Shown here piece after piece: positions 23,812-35,298 of a DNA stretch of 64,000 nt. The translations under genes were made by a program, and so were the position numbers. The number at the start of each line of letters is the position of its first letter. Position 1 is the first letter of the stretch. The notes beneath the pieces are model-generated. The model was not told the DNA's origin. It worked only from the letters and a program-made list of their open reading frames with translations, and did no database searches. The DNA comes from Toxorhynchites rutilus septentrionalis. Taxonomy: Eukaryota > Arthropoda > Insecta > Diptera > Culicidae. Where the stretch lies: assembly GCF_029784135.1 (NCBI RefSeq), contig NC_073746.1, positions 251,407,494 through 251,471,493 on the forward strand. Direction: 5' to 3'.

Positions 23812-25350
23812 ATGCGACGCTTGACTATGGCGGCGAATACAGCAGCATCAGTATTGTTACAGCTAGGATTCAGTGCGTTGCCCGAGACGTGTTTTGGTGC
23901 TATCCGTTTTGAAAGTACATTGCGACCTGTGCTTTATCATTGTGGTTTAGGTATCCGAACGTTTTCAGCTAAAGCCAACCATCCGCATTCTGTCCGACAG
24001 TGGACACGGTGCTATTCTCGGTATTCGGCTAATAGAATAATGACTGGAGCGGACACATTCCGATTCGCAGATTATGACTGTGTTGGATTTGATTTAGATA
24101 ACACTCTGCTTCGTTATCAGATTGGTAATATGATGGAACTAGAGTACGAGATTATGTCTAAATTTCTGGTGGAACAGCGAGGGTACTCTGGCAAGTATCT
24201 GCTGCAGGCACCGGACATTGATTTTTTGCAGAAAGGATTAATCATCGATTTCGAGCGTGGGAATGTCCTTAAAGTTGGTCCGGATGGCACGATTCATCAG
24301 GCCACACATGGTACCCAGAAAATGGTCGAATCGGAAATAATTGCCTATTACGGGGACGAGAAGAAGTGGGAGGTCACGACAGAGTACTGTGAAAATATGC
24401 TGGTAGCATGGAATGGTCCATTGTCGGAGAAGATGCGTACGGTGCTAGATTACTTCGATATTTGCGCAACGCTCTTGTTCGGAAGAATCATTGATACCTT
24501 GGATGAAGATTCCCATGAACGGATAGGGCGCTACAATATATGGCCGGACGTGCTCGATGCGCTCGTGTACATGTACTCCCGGGAACATTTCGGTCTAGGC
24601 GTGGGAGGTTATTTCCAATCACTAACAGAACAGCCTGAGAAGTATCTCCAGAAAGCTTCTCCCAAAGTAGTTTCCTGGCTGCGGGAGTTGAAAAAGACGA
24701 AAACAACGTTTCTCGTTACAGGCTCGCATATAGATTTCGCGAATTTCACCGCTTCCTATGCGTTAGGCCCAGATTGGTCCGAACTGTTTGACGTTGTTGT
24801 TGGATATGCGAAAAAGCCTGGCTTCTTCACCGGTGCCAAGCCTTTTGTTGGACTGCAGAATGCTGTCGAAACTGATCCGCTCACTCCATCGCAATTAGAA
24901 CGCAACGGCATCTACTCGCAGGGTAATTGGCGAGATCTAACGGTACTCCTGGAGAGGCTTTCGCACAAAACCAAACCTCGCTATCTCTACATTGGTGACA
25001 ATCTCATCCAGGACGTTTACACTCCTTCAAAGTTCACCAAAGCGGACACTATCGCAATAGTAGAGGAAATGTCGGCAGAAGGAATGAAGAATCATCCCCA
25101 CAATACCCATCCCGATGGGCGGTACCTACAGTCTAGCTTTTGGGGATCGTACTTTTCGGCTAGTTCGAATCCACGCTCGGAAGAGCCATCGCTCTGGGCC
25201 GACATCATCAAGCGCCATGCTCGAATTTGTGTGCCAAACATGGACGAAGTTGCACAGTATCCGATCGATTACAACTACAACAGTTTTACGGAAAGCGTGA
25301 CTTGCTCCGATGGTTACTATCCCGCCGAACCGATGACGCTGGTCAATTGA
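23812..25350 (+). CDS. NT5DC1: 5'-nucleotidase domain-containing protein 1 (HAD phosphatase)
   Basis: This is a member of the cytosolic 5'-nucleotidase branch of HAD hydrolases; the substrate of NT5DC1 proteins is not established. The 512-codon frame has no intron. HAD motif I is at about residues 93-100 (FDLDNTLL, nucleophile Asp94 and Asp96). Motif II is near TTFLVTGSHIDF. The motif III/IV region is YLYIGDNLIQDVY, followed by the NT5DC1-specific GIYSQGNW, WGSYFS and YPIDYNYN...GYYP blocks. The length beyond the domain is normal. The first about 80 residues are unlike vertebrate NT5DC1 and are Arg/Ser-rich with few acids, suggesting a mitochondrial presequence; Met77 is an alternative cytosolic start. 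Catalytic Asp residues are intact. Confidence 0.92.
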   Translation: MRRLTMAANTAASVLLQLGFSALPETCFGAIRFESTLRPVLYHCGLGIRTFSAKANHPHSVRQWTRCYSRYSANRIMTGADTFRFADYDCVGFDLDNTLLRYQIGNMMELEYEIMSKFLVEQRGYSGKYLLQAPDIDFLQKGLIIDFERGNVLKVGPDGTIHQATHGTQKMVESEIIAYYGDEKKWEVTTEYCENMLVAWNGPLSEKMRTVLDYFDICATLLFGRIIDTLDEDSHERIGRYNIWPDVLDALVYMYSREHFGLGVGGYFQSLTEQPEKYLQKASPKVVSWLRELKKTKTTFLVTGSHIDFANFTASYALGPDWSELFDVVVGYAKKPGFFTGAKPFVGLQNAVETDPLTPSQLERNGIYSQGNWRDLTVLLERLSHKTKPRYLYIGDNLIQDVYTPSKFTKADTIAIVEEMSAEGMKNHPHNTHPDGRYLQSSFWGSYFSASSNPRSEEPSLWADIIKRHARICVPNMDEVAQYPIDYNYNSFTESVTCSDGYYPAEPMTLVN

Positions 25351-26006
25351 ACGCTAGAATCTGGTAGGCCCCCGATCTAGATAAGTTTTCTTGCACTCGT
25401 CTCGATAGGTACGTCATTTTGTGATTTAAGTATTAAAGAAATTGGAAAATCGCTAGCTATTGAAACTTTAAAGATGAAATGTATTTCTAATTCATTGTTT
25501 GTCCTACCAATGAATCTTTCGCAGCCAGGCGCGTAAATATGCAATTTACGTCAAATCATGACATTTTCTAGTTCTTTTCCCATCACATGTTTGGTGATCG
25601 AGGAAGGCTATCGATAAGTCGTTTTTTTTTTCGCTCGTAAAAAGTGGTTTTTAGACTGGCTGTGAATCCCTTTTCTTTCAAAGGGCGTAATCTATTTCTA
25701 AATCTCATTTAGTTTCGAAATTCTGCTTTCTGAATGCAGTTTTTTCGTTTGCGTAGTTTTTTTTATATATATATTTTCGTCATTTATGTTACTGCCGTAA
25801 TATAAAGAAACCCTGAATACTGTTCTTCTCTAAACTTTTAGATTTCATTATTTTTTAACATCAATGCTTTCAGAAGTATTGTTAGTAGCATTGTTTTTAT
25901 TTATGTCATTTATTTTTACAGGCTCAGTTACACAGGTTTAAGGTAGCCGAACTCTTAACTATATTTTTATCGGTATATATCAACATGTTTCCTTAATTGT
26001 AGGGAA

Positions 26007-26012
26007 AATAAA
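26007..26012 (+). terminator. Candidate poly(A) signal of NT5DC1
   Basis: AATAAA lies about 660 bp after the stop codon, with no other gene between. Several AT-rich runs before it could serve as weaker signals. Confidence 0.4.
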
Positions 26013-26439
26013 GTAGGAAACCGATTACTCGCGGCTGACTCGAGATTAGAAGGGTGACATATTTTCTTTTGGAAAAGAAGCGGATATAAGGATATTGTAC
26101 AATGTTCACACTCACATTTACACTCACGCTCATCACAGCTTGTCAGTAGGATGTTCTAGTCATAGTTTATTCTGTGTGAAGTTTCGCATAAATGCGGAGA
26201 TTCTGGACACTTGGTGTAAAAATTGAACGAGAACTTTTTCCTCATTCGCAAAAACATTCGGATTTGGAGGATGGGTTGTTTGCCATCTAGTTGGTACACG
26301 CCCCTGAAAAGTAAAAGGATTGGGTACTGGAGACTAATTTGGGCGGATTGTTTGAGATGGTTGACATGCCGGATTCGTATAGAACTGGCGTTTCAGTGCA
26401 AATGCGTACAACTTCTTTACTGCGGATAGGTTATCGAAA

Positions 26440-26630
26440 TATTTGTTGACTTGTTTCTTGTTGAACTGCTTGGTTCTAGACGTGGTGGTTTGTTGTGGGG
26501 CTCGAAAACACAGATTATGCTTGCTCATGAAGGTCGACTCAATCTCTTCCTGCCAGTTTGTTACTTTGTTGAATACGTGCAGGATGTTATTAGCTTCCGC
26601 AAAACCAAACGTCAGGCGCCAGTCGTCCAT
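26440..26630 (-). pseudogene. pogo/CENP-B-like transposase fragment
   Basis: A 98-codon minus-strand frame includes NLCFRAPQQTTTSRTKQF followed by NKKQVNKYFDNL. This resembles the end of the DNA-binding region of pogo/Jerky/CENP-B-type proteins (LSLRxPExTSxxRxxxFN...FFxNL). The DDE domain is not found downstream. It could alternatively be an exon of a domesticated gene, but no splice partner was seen. Confidence 0.5.
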
Positions 26631-28689
26631 TGCTCGGCAATGGTTAGCCGGTTAATCAGACTGCTCACTCGCACACTCACAGACTGTATCATAATCCGAT
26701 ACTTCGAGACTCTCTGTCGGAACCTATATCTCGGGCCATTTGAATATTTCTGGAATGCATATAAAAATACCCGCGAACAAAGCTACAATTACTATACATT
26801 TACAACGAAATACTGACCCAGTATCATTTTTAAAAATATTCTCATTCGTGACACGTTTCAAGGTAATTTTTCTAAATGTTGTTTTGTGGAATTAGGCATG
26901 GCCAAGTTTTTCTTCTCCGACCTTGGTTTTCTGTCCATAGTTGCAAATCCCTTGCTAAATCAAGAATTTCCTGGCAAATTTATCAGCGAAAACGAATTAA
27001 AATTTACTGGGGATATCTCCTCTGATAGTGCCCTTATAAAATTGGGAGCCTGGGAGCTGTCCAAAATCCATCTTCACGTACGATTCGTCATCCATTATCA
27101 TGCGTCCTCCGTACCTCAAACCGTTACAGTCGATATGAAATTGAATTGACTGTATGCGTGCACGCGACTAGTACTCATAATCATGCGTCGTCCGACGTGT
27201 ATTGGTGACGGAGCACGAATGTATCAAATGGAACAGGAATTCGTTTATTGGGCCAAGCTCTGAACGTAGTGAGCCGAAGAGACTCCATTTTTCAGCTGTT
27301 TTAAAGCTGTGATAGCTTTAACAAAGCGATGAACATTTTCTGTTTACTCGAGTCAGCTGTCGTGAGAAGGCTATCGCACACAAAGACTCCAGTTCAATTT
27401 CATACTGACTGGAGCGAGAATGTACTATTCGGATGCCTGCATCCGCATACGCTACATTCACTCCTGGGTTCACTCCTGGGCTGCTTCTACTCGCACTACT
27501 ACCAGCAGGACCACTTTCATTTGTACGGCTTTATATATATTCCAAGATACCTAACGTCTCCAGCACGGGAGGGAAACACGATTAACTACAGCAGTAACGT
27601 ATTGGTCATCTGGTCGGTGTTAAGTCAGACCGGACTGAGTAACAAAACAAGAAAAAATGAGCTAATAGTTGAAACCAATCAAGCATTTCTTAGCCTACAT
27701 TCTACTTTTATCAGATCACAATAATGTTGCCAGGTTTCTGGCATACATTTATTTTGAATGATCAGCAAAAACTGAAAATAGTATACGGTCAGAGTGAACC
27801 AAGTGCATACGACCATAGCGACTAGAAAGAAGCCACGTTTTTCTGACAACCAGAAAATGGAAGGAGTTTTAAATGAAACTCGTACTGAAACATAATGTAT
27901 ATGCTTTTCGGACAACTCAAAGTTATTGAAAAGTTGTTCGTATATACTATTATATTTTTTTTAGAAAGAGTGAATCGAGTGTCAGAGAGTAGAAAATTGT
28001 GATTACTAAAATTTTCATGATCGATTTCAAATCCAACCATGGTCTTTCATTGAATGCAAGTACTCTTTCAAAATCACCCTAACCCGTTTGTCGTTGAAAT
28101 ATATTTTTCTTAGTAAATCATGAATTGTACTTGGTTCACTCTGACTGATTACATCATCGAAAGTTGTTAATCTTCAATGTAAATTACGGAAAACAAACAT
28201 TTTCAGAACGTAGCAGTGACTTCGAAATAAAATATTTTTCTGAAGAATCTTGTATTTTCGAGAAAGAAGTAGATAGTGAAGAACCAGTTACAGGATTCAC
28301 CACTGACTGCGAAATTGTAGTAACTATTAGGTGTACCGGTAGATTTCTTCGGATTTACAACAGATGGCGTAACTTAATTATTATTCCAATGAATAAAATT
28401 TCCAGACATTCGTTGGTAAGCTACTGTCATTATGCGTCTTTTTCAGTATATGTCAAAAAGTTGAAGCGTAAACAACATAGTTTTTTGCCACTTCGAATAT
28501 GTCGAATTTCGTACCAACGAGAGTGTTTTTGCGGGGAGTGTTACTTCATTACTGAATTACTGAAAAAAAAAGCTGCGGAAAGTCATCGCATTTCGTTGGA
28601 AGTTTATAATGACCATTCTACAGTATCTGTTGATCATTTTTTTGAGTAGCATTCGATTTGATGTTTTTAGGTTAAATCAATGGAAGTGC
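26631..28689. other. No gene recognised
   Basis: There are three moderately long plus-strand frames (26886-27149, 27329-27724, 28164-28649). None shows a domain I recognise, a signal peptide or convincing splice continuation. A short block CTGGGTTCACTCCTGGGCTG is locally duplicated near 27460. Confidence 0.35.
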
Positions 28690-28870
28690 GGGTATGATCG
28701 ACACCCTGTCGGCTCGGCTCGGCTGACCAATATCCCAAAGGGATTTTCGACCACACGACGAACACGACTCAATCGATAATTGATAATTCTGCTCTTCCCA
28801 TTTAATGCTGCTTGGAGGTAGGGTTTCATAACATTTTGTGGTAACCCGAAGGCATCACAGGGACTACTTG
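28690..28870 (-). pseudogene. PIF/Harbinger transposase (DDE) fragment
   Basis: The minus strand reads DAFGLPQNVMKPYLQ, then IINYRLSRVRRVVENPFGIL. These are the second Asp and the Glu-containing RRVVENxFGIL blocks of Harbinger nucleases (HARBI1-like). The rest of the protein is absent or unreadable. Confidence 0.8.
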
Positions 28871-29018
28871 CACAATGTGGCTGTACGTCTGTGCTTGCGA
28901 TTGTGCAGCGTTTTGCAAAACCTTCAATATCGCCTCCATATGGTAAAAACCAAAATATTGCACAATAATATTGAACGTCTATGGGCCGCATTACATTCAC
29001 TAGTGTAGTGTCAAGCAT

Positions 29019-30034
29019 TGTACTTAGGTGTTGACAAAAAAAATGTCAAAAATCAAAACAAATATTTGTGTTTCATAAACCCATGTCCGGAATCAAAAGC
29101 ACATTCAGAATATGATTTTTATTCCGGACGGCAGATGGAAGTAAACGATGAAATTTCTCATTGAAAGAGTTGCATACGAGTGTCCGGAATTCAAATCGTG
29201 AATAAAAAAGTGTCCTTAAATCCGGACGACACGACACAATGAAGAAAATAACAAATTTTGAACATATATAACATAATTTTGTGATTCATGACTTTTATGA
29301 ATTTTTTATGCTATGATATATCAATATTTTTTAGTGGTTGAAGTTATCATCGTAAGCGGTTAAGTGTCCGGACTTCGATGCATTACGATACTATTTTCAA
29401 AACACATTGAACAATGATCTAAGATGAATCAGACTCATAAGAAGTATTGAATTTCTTTTCCGACTGAGACTTCCACAGCTGTAGGGTGACTTGAAACGTA
29501 AAACATGACAAGTGTGTTCAGGGGACATCGGAAAATTTACAAAAAAATTCTTCAAGTGGAAAAATCAGGGAATTTCGGGTTTACCCTGATTTCCTCTATC
29601 TTTTTCGTTATGTTATTTGTTTTCTTGGTTGCATGGCAAACTGCGTTGTTAACTAGTGTAATCAGAATAGTCGTAACAATTGACTGTTCGATTACAAAAT
29701 ATAGACACAGTAGAACAGAAAACAGAAAAAAAAATTAGCAAGAACAACTATGCCGTATTTCCAGTTTTCAGATAATAATGGTCACCAAAAGTTCCAGTTT
29801 TCAGATAAATGAAAGCCCACAAACCAAAATAAAAGAGCAAGAGCCGGCTGCTCATCCACATATTTCGGGGAGGCCTATTGAATTAAAATGTGCAACAAAC
29901 CCGCAATTTTCAGTGTTAGCAATATAGGAACTATGAAACATTCGTTGTAGATGGAGCTTGCATTAAAATTAAAAAAAAAAATTCTGGAATACACGATCGC
30001 GGACAATCGGTCATCTGCTGTGAATGGATATAAT
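29019..30034. other. No gene recognised
   Basis: Contains repeated TGTCCGGA/TTCCGGAC motifs between 29085 and 29375 that may belong to a decayed MITE, but no clean ends were found. Confidence 0.35.
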
Positions 30035-30036
30035 TA

Positions 30037-30371
30037 CAGTGGATCCTCGATTATCCGCAAGCGGATGATCCGCGATGCGGTTTATCCGCGAAAGCGAGTT
30101 CCATAGTAATGCTATGGACTTTCCCGGAAATTATGAGTGAGGTGTAGGTTTTTGCATTTTTGGTTTGGTCATGACTTTCACATTATTTGACTTCTGGTGT
30201 ACACAACCTTATAGATGGATAGTTTAATGATTTCTTTATTGGTAAAACATAGTTATCATGCTGAAATATTGTGTTTGCATCTCTTTTTTAGTCATTAATT
30301 GCATTATCCGCGATTTTTGTGATTCGCGGTGACCTAGCCAGACTATTCCGCGGATAATCGGGGTTCTACTG
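30037..30371 (+). mobile_element. pogo-like MITE, copy 2
   Basis: Left CAGTGGATCCTCGATTATCC and right GCGGATAATCGGGGTTCTAC with TA on both sides. Shares the interior GGTCATGACTTTCACATTAT with copies 1 and 3. No coding capacity is evident. Confidence 0.85.
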
Positions 30372-30805
30372 TAATTGATATTGATATCAAAAGAGATGCT
30401 AAATCGGATTTAGAATAGCTTGGACACAGCAAAATAATTATTCTCGTAATAAGCTGCTAGATAAAAAAGGAGTTTTTAAAATGATGTTTATTGAATTGAA
30501 GAAAATGAAAGTAAAACACCACCAGGAATTGAATCAGTAACGCATGGACAGTCAGTTCAATGACATATAGTTTTGCACTTTTTTACTCTTGATATCCTTT
30601 CACTTTCGATCGTTTATGTTATTGTAATTCAGAATTGGACTGGTCATCGATGCGATACAAATGCGCATAATTGTAGGTTTTTTTTGTTGCTATATCGGAC
30701 GGCTTCCTTTCGTGTTTTGTGCCAATCATTTGGTAAAACCAAAATAGATAGACAAATTGTTAACGGACATTACAATTTGATATTTTATATTGCATTAGAA
30801 AGTAC

Positions 30806-31045
30806 GGTAGAACCTCAATTATCCGCGAGTGGATGATCTACAGAGTGGATCAATCGCGTAGGTGAGTTCCATGGTAATTCTATAGGCCTTCCCGAAAATT
30901 TTCATGGAGTGGTAAGCTCTTGCTCTTTTGTTTTGGTCATGACTTTCACATTATCTGATCACTGGTACACACGATCTTTCAGATGAATAGTTTAATGATT
31001 TCAGTATCGATAAAACATATTTTTCACTCTGAAGAAGATGTTTTT
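30806..31045 (+). mobile_element. pogo-like MITE, copy 3, right part missing
   Basis: Begins GGTAGAACCTCAATTATCCG and tracks copy 2 through GAGTTCCATGGTAATTCTAT and GGTCATGACTTTCACATTAT to about 31045, where similarity stops. It lies about 430 bp downstream of copy 2 in the same orientation. Confidence 0.75.
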
Positions 31046-31845
31046 TCCAAATGGGGTTAAGGGGGTATTCTAGTGTAGAGACACGAATTTCGGACGTTTT
31101 TTCGGGCTCCGTAAAAATAAAACAAAGAGTATTTTTACAATCCATTATATCATCATTTGTACATCTATCTTTTAGCAATAAAAAAAACAAAAATTGAATG
31201 AAGAAAAAATATTCATAACTAGAATAGTTACAAGCTGATAAAGTAAGGAGGTTAAAAAAAATGTTGTGGCATGGCGTACACGATTCCAGTCCTTCTGGTT
31301 ATCTGAAACAAAAAAATTCGAACAGATTCTTAATCAGGAAAAATGCCGCTATCGTATGAACCTCGGACAAGTCAAAAACATCTTTTTTTGACAAAATGGC
31401 AGCCGTTTGAAAAACAAAATGCGGGTTTTAACGTTTTTTATTACGTGTCTCCATTTTTTTTAAATAGTAAAATTTGGAAAATATTATTTTCAGAGGTTCA
31501 TGCGATAGAAAGATGCATACTGATTGTATTGGTATAAATTCGACACGAATCGGTTCAGTAGAACATGAGATATCGTGTACGCCAGTTTGAGAAAAAAACT
31601 AGTTTCGAGATGAACGCGTTTGAAGTTCATTGTTATGGCCGTACCAGGTTAGATACCGCATCACTAACATGACTGTAACTCGGTAAATAATGGTATTTTC
31701 GATAAGTCCTTTTAGGGTTTATTCTTGAATGCCTAAACTACAGAAATATGAAGGAAAAAATATTTTTTTTTTCAAATTTCTAGACTAGAATACTGCCTCA
31801 AACAAGTATTAAGTCCGATCCGAGTCTGATAAGCCCTTATCAGGT
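31046..31845. other. No gene recognised
   Basis: AT-rich, with no supported coding signal. The block TAGACTAGAATACTGCC at about 31780 recurs at about 32486. Confidence 0.35.
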
Positions 31846-32160
31846 GACCCTTCAATATATTCAATCTTCAAATGCATTTGATTTTCGAGTTTTTGCTCCG
31901 TTGAACAGAGGAGACTTTTCAGGTTACCGTTCAGCTGCTACGAAATGCATTTGATGTTCGAGTTTTCGTTTCAACGAGTAATTGGGTCCACGCTTACAAA
32001 ATTAATTCACTTACCAGAGTTATGATCCTTTTGCAGAGACCTTTTCAGGTCACCCTTTAATATCTTCACGGCTACGAAATGCATTTGGTTTTCAAGTTTT
32101 CGTTTCGTCAAGTGATCTCTAGTTTGCGTTAGCATAATCACATCACTTACCACAGTGAAT
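31846..32160. repeat. Three diverged ~105-140 bp tandem units
   Basis: Units beginning near AGGTGACCCTTCAATAT, AGGTTACCGTTCAGCTG and AGGTCACCCTTTAATAT share the following AAATGCATTTG...TTCGAGTTTT block. They lie between two copies of CTAGACTAGAATACTGCC (about 31780 and 32486). The whole may be one old insertion. Confidence 0.65.
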
Positions 32161-34581
32161 CCTGATTATTACCTCTTCCCACTAACAAACTATCCCTTCC
32201 ATGATAAACGCTAGGGAACCACGCTATAGAGGCGACCCTTCTGGCCTTCGGGCGGCGAATATCATACTAACATTCCTACCCTTCCCCTGGTGACTGTAAG
32301 GACGTGGCCGGCGTCGTTATTGATCATTGAAAGCTCGAATCACCGAAAAATGCATAACGAGAATGATTTGCTAGTCCCAAGCGTCATTCTGTGTGTTCTT
32401 TGTGCAATTTGGTTGGTTCAGGTCAATCACGGAGAGCAACTACGAATTGTACAGTCTACCCAAGCTCAAGCTCAAGCTCAAGCTCTAGACTAGAATACTG
32501 CCACAAATGACTGGGTATTAAGTTCTAGGAACCACCCATATTCAATGTTTTCTCCGCAAGAATACTTAACAGAAACGGTGGATGAACTGCGAGCAAGTAG
32601 CATGTGTAAAATACGGCATTGTCTATTTTTACCGAGGAAACATGGTAACCGCGGAGCTCTCGAAGCACATCCATAAGCAATAAGTCGTGAATTCGCAAAA
32701 AATTACTACGAAATTTTGTGAACAATTGTCTGTGGTTTAGGTGAGAATGAGACTTAGATGTAAAAATTATAGGACCAACAGTGATGAAAGCAAAACATTT
32801 CCATTTTATCTATTTAATAATGCAATTTTCATGGCTAGACGATTTTCCAATTTTTACGTATGTGTGAAGATGTGATATTGCTCATTGGATCATCATTGAG
32901 TGTGTGTGTTCTGAGAGAAAATGCCATTTTTTGCAGTACACAAATGACGGGTACCTATCGCACGCCTGGGTGTTTGGAACACATATCGACATTCTATTTA
33001 CGATGTTGCTTTTCTTGTTTGTTATTTCAAGAAAACGTTGGGACGCTTAATCACATGATGCACAAACCAAACTAAAAAATGTCAGACAACTCGCACCCTT
33101 CAACAGAGAACATCCACCATCAGTGAAGCTGCATCCCATTAATCCCGAAGAAATGCCGTACATTGGTCAATGAATTACTGGCGCGAGCACCTATATACAC
33201 GAATGAATTCGAAGTCGGCGGAAGCCTCGTGTTTATTAACAGACCGTGGTTCCAGTGGCTAGCGAACTGAATGGGACAAAAGTAGCCCCCGCGTACAGAC
33301 ACGAGCATCTGTTGCTCTGTGCCACAATACGATTTAACACGATTGAAGTATTCATCGCCCCTGAACGATAAAAGTAATAATTTAAGCGGTCCGCGTTAAC
33401 ATACAGTGAACAGTGGGCAAACTCAGTGCCAGTGGGTGAGCTGAGATTAAATTGCATTACAATTTTGCGACTGTTCCATGGTTGGTTTGCTGTGCTCTTG
33501 TTTTGTCTAGCGACTGTTCATAATCTGTTTAGTTTATTTAATAACTCAAACGACGCATTTGGCTATGGAAAGTTACAGAACGAAAAATGTGTTGCATTCC
33601 TCCGTTTCACTTCTGGTCAGATGCTTGCGACAATAAATTGATATCCAATAACTCAAGTAAAGAATTGAAAGTCAGATAGTTTGATTTCTCACATTAACAG
33701 TTATTTGTTACATGTTTCCTTTATTTCCTAGAAATATTAATAGAGAACCATAGAGCGTAAAAGGTGGCTTCCAAAAAGCTTCTATATAGAAATGTTATGT
33801 AAATATGTAAACAAGCTCACCAGAACAATATATATCTTTGTGTAGATGCTGACGAATTTTCTATCGAAACTAGAAGCAAATAATTGTCACAAATAGTAGC
33901 AATAATAATTTAAAAGCATTCACTCGCAATCTTTTAATGATGTTTCATTAATCTCAACGGTAGCCAATGTTTTATATTCAACGTTGTAATGTTCAATAAA
34001 TGCCGGGAATTTATCAGCTAACTGTCTTTCACTACTGCCCATGTTTTTTTAATTTTTTTGGGGAAATCGTTTAAATTCATCATCTATCACTCGTCTAATA
34101 TGCATCTAATGCGGAGCAAATACAAAACTTCTACATTGATCGACCACCACCGTTCGGAAAGTGCATATAATCATACGGATAATGGATCTTATAGCTGAAA
34201 TATGGAATGACTGAATCTGAACCTAAGTCAGAATCTGAATCTATCAACTGTAGCCCAAATACAAAAGTATTAAAACTTTAAAAATATTTTGATTTTGCTT
34301 TTGAGCACCATACGTTGCTTTTTTCCATTAGAGGAAAATCGGGAAAGACGGACACCCCTGTGATTAATTACATTTTTATTTGGAATTTCAATTATGTACA
34401 AACTCGCAATACAGTGTATCAATACCTTTGACACTTACTGTGTACACACAGCTGTTAAAATTGTAAATAAAAACAAAAAAGTTATCTACAAAAAGCAGCT
34501 CGATTTAAATATTCGTCTGCAAAAAATAAGGTCTTCATTGTTATCGAGTACAACCAGTTTTTTACGTGGGGGATACGTACC
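32161..34581. other. No gene recognised
   Basis: Contains a conserved-looking GC-richer tract at about 32210-32325 (CCTTCTGGCCTTCGGGCG, CTGGTGACTGTAAGGACG) that may be the 3' end of a retroelement. It also holds a (CAAGCT)n run at 32460-32488. Nothing else is identifiable. Confidence 0.35.
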
Positions 34582-34688
34582 TCGTAAAAAAACCGCGTTA
34601 ATTGGAAAATACGCGTAAAAAAACCGCGTTAATTGGAAAATCCGCGTAAAAAAAATCGCGTTAATTGGAAAATCCGCGTAAAAAAAAC
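34582..34688. repeat. ~32-bp minisatellite, array 1
   Basis: Three head-to-tail copies of a unit with the core CCGCGTTAATTGGAAAAT followed by CCGCGTAAAAAAA. Confidence 0.9.
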
Positions 34689-35128
34689 CTTGTCACCTAA
34701 TGATAGATATCAAATGGGACTATCTTTACATAGAACGGAAGTAAAAAGTTGAGTGTTGCTCGCTTCCGAAAACCCGTAGTTTTTCCTGCAATTTCGTTGG
34801 TTACTGGTAGCTATAGTTCGGTTTTCCTCACGAATGAGGTCATCTGCTATTGCTAGAAGATTCCCTAGTAATTTGTACACTCTTCTGCCGATGCACGTGC
34901 AGTACCACTCCAGAGGTAAGTAGACAAGGGAAGACATTCACGAATAGCTGCCCGTAAAAACCCCGTCCCGTTGTACCGCCCGGCGAGCTCCCCGTTACCC
35001 AACACCTAAAATCCACGCGCTAAACTCCGTTACAAGCACTAATTACCATAATTTACTCTGAGGAAACATGAGAGAACAATGTGAGCTGAGAGGGAGATGT
35101 GATATTGCACTGGTCTTTTTTTACGGTA

Positions 35129-35298
35129 CCGCGTAAAAAACCGCATTAATTGGAAAATCTGCGTAATAAAAAACCGCGTTAATTAGAAAATCCGCGTAAA
35201 AAAACCGCGTTAATTGGAAAATCCGCGTAAAAAACACCGCGTTAATTGGAAAATCCGCGTAAAAAAAACGCGTTAATTCGAAAATCCGCGTAAAAAAC
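35129..35298. repeat. ~30-bp minisatellite, array 2
   Basis: Six copies of the same unit as at 34582-34688, in the same orientation, about 440 bp further on. Small differences in A-run length separate the copies. No supported gene lies between the two arrays. Confidence 0.9.

Noticed and set aside
27329..27724. 131-codon frame as a gene
   Set aside because: Contains an internal duplicated GGGTTCACTCCTGGG and no recognisable protein; not supported.
28164..28649. 161-codon frame as a gene
   Set aside because: No domain, no plausible start context or splice continuation, AT-rich codons; could be chance. Conservation data would be needed.
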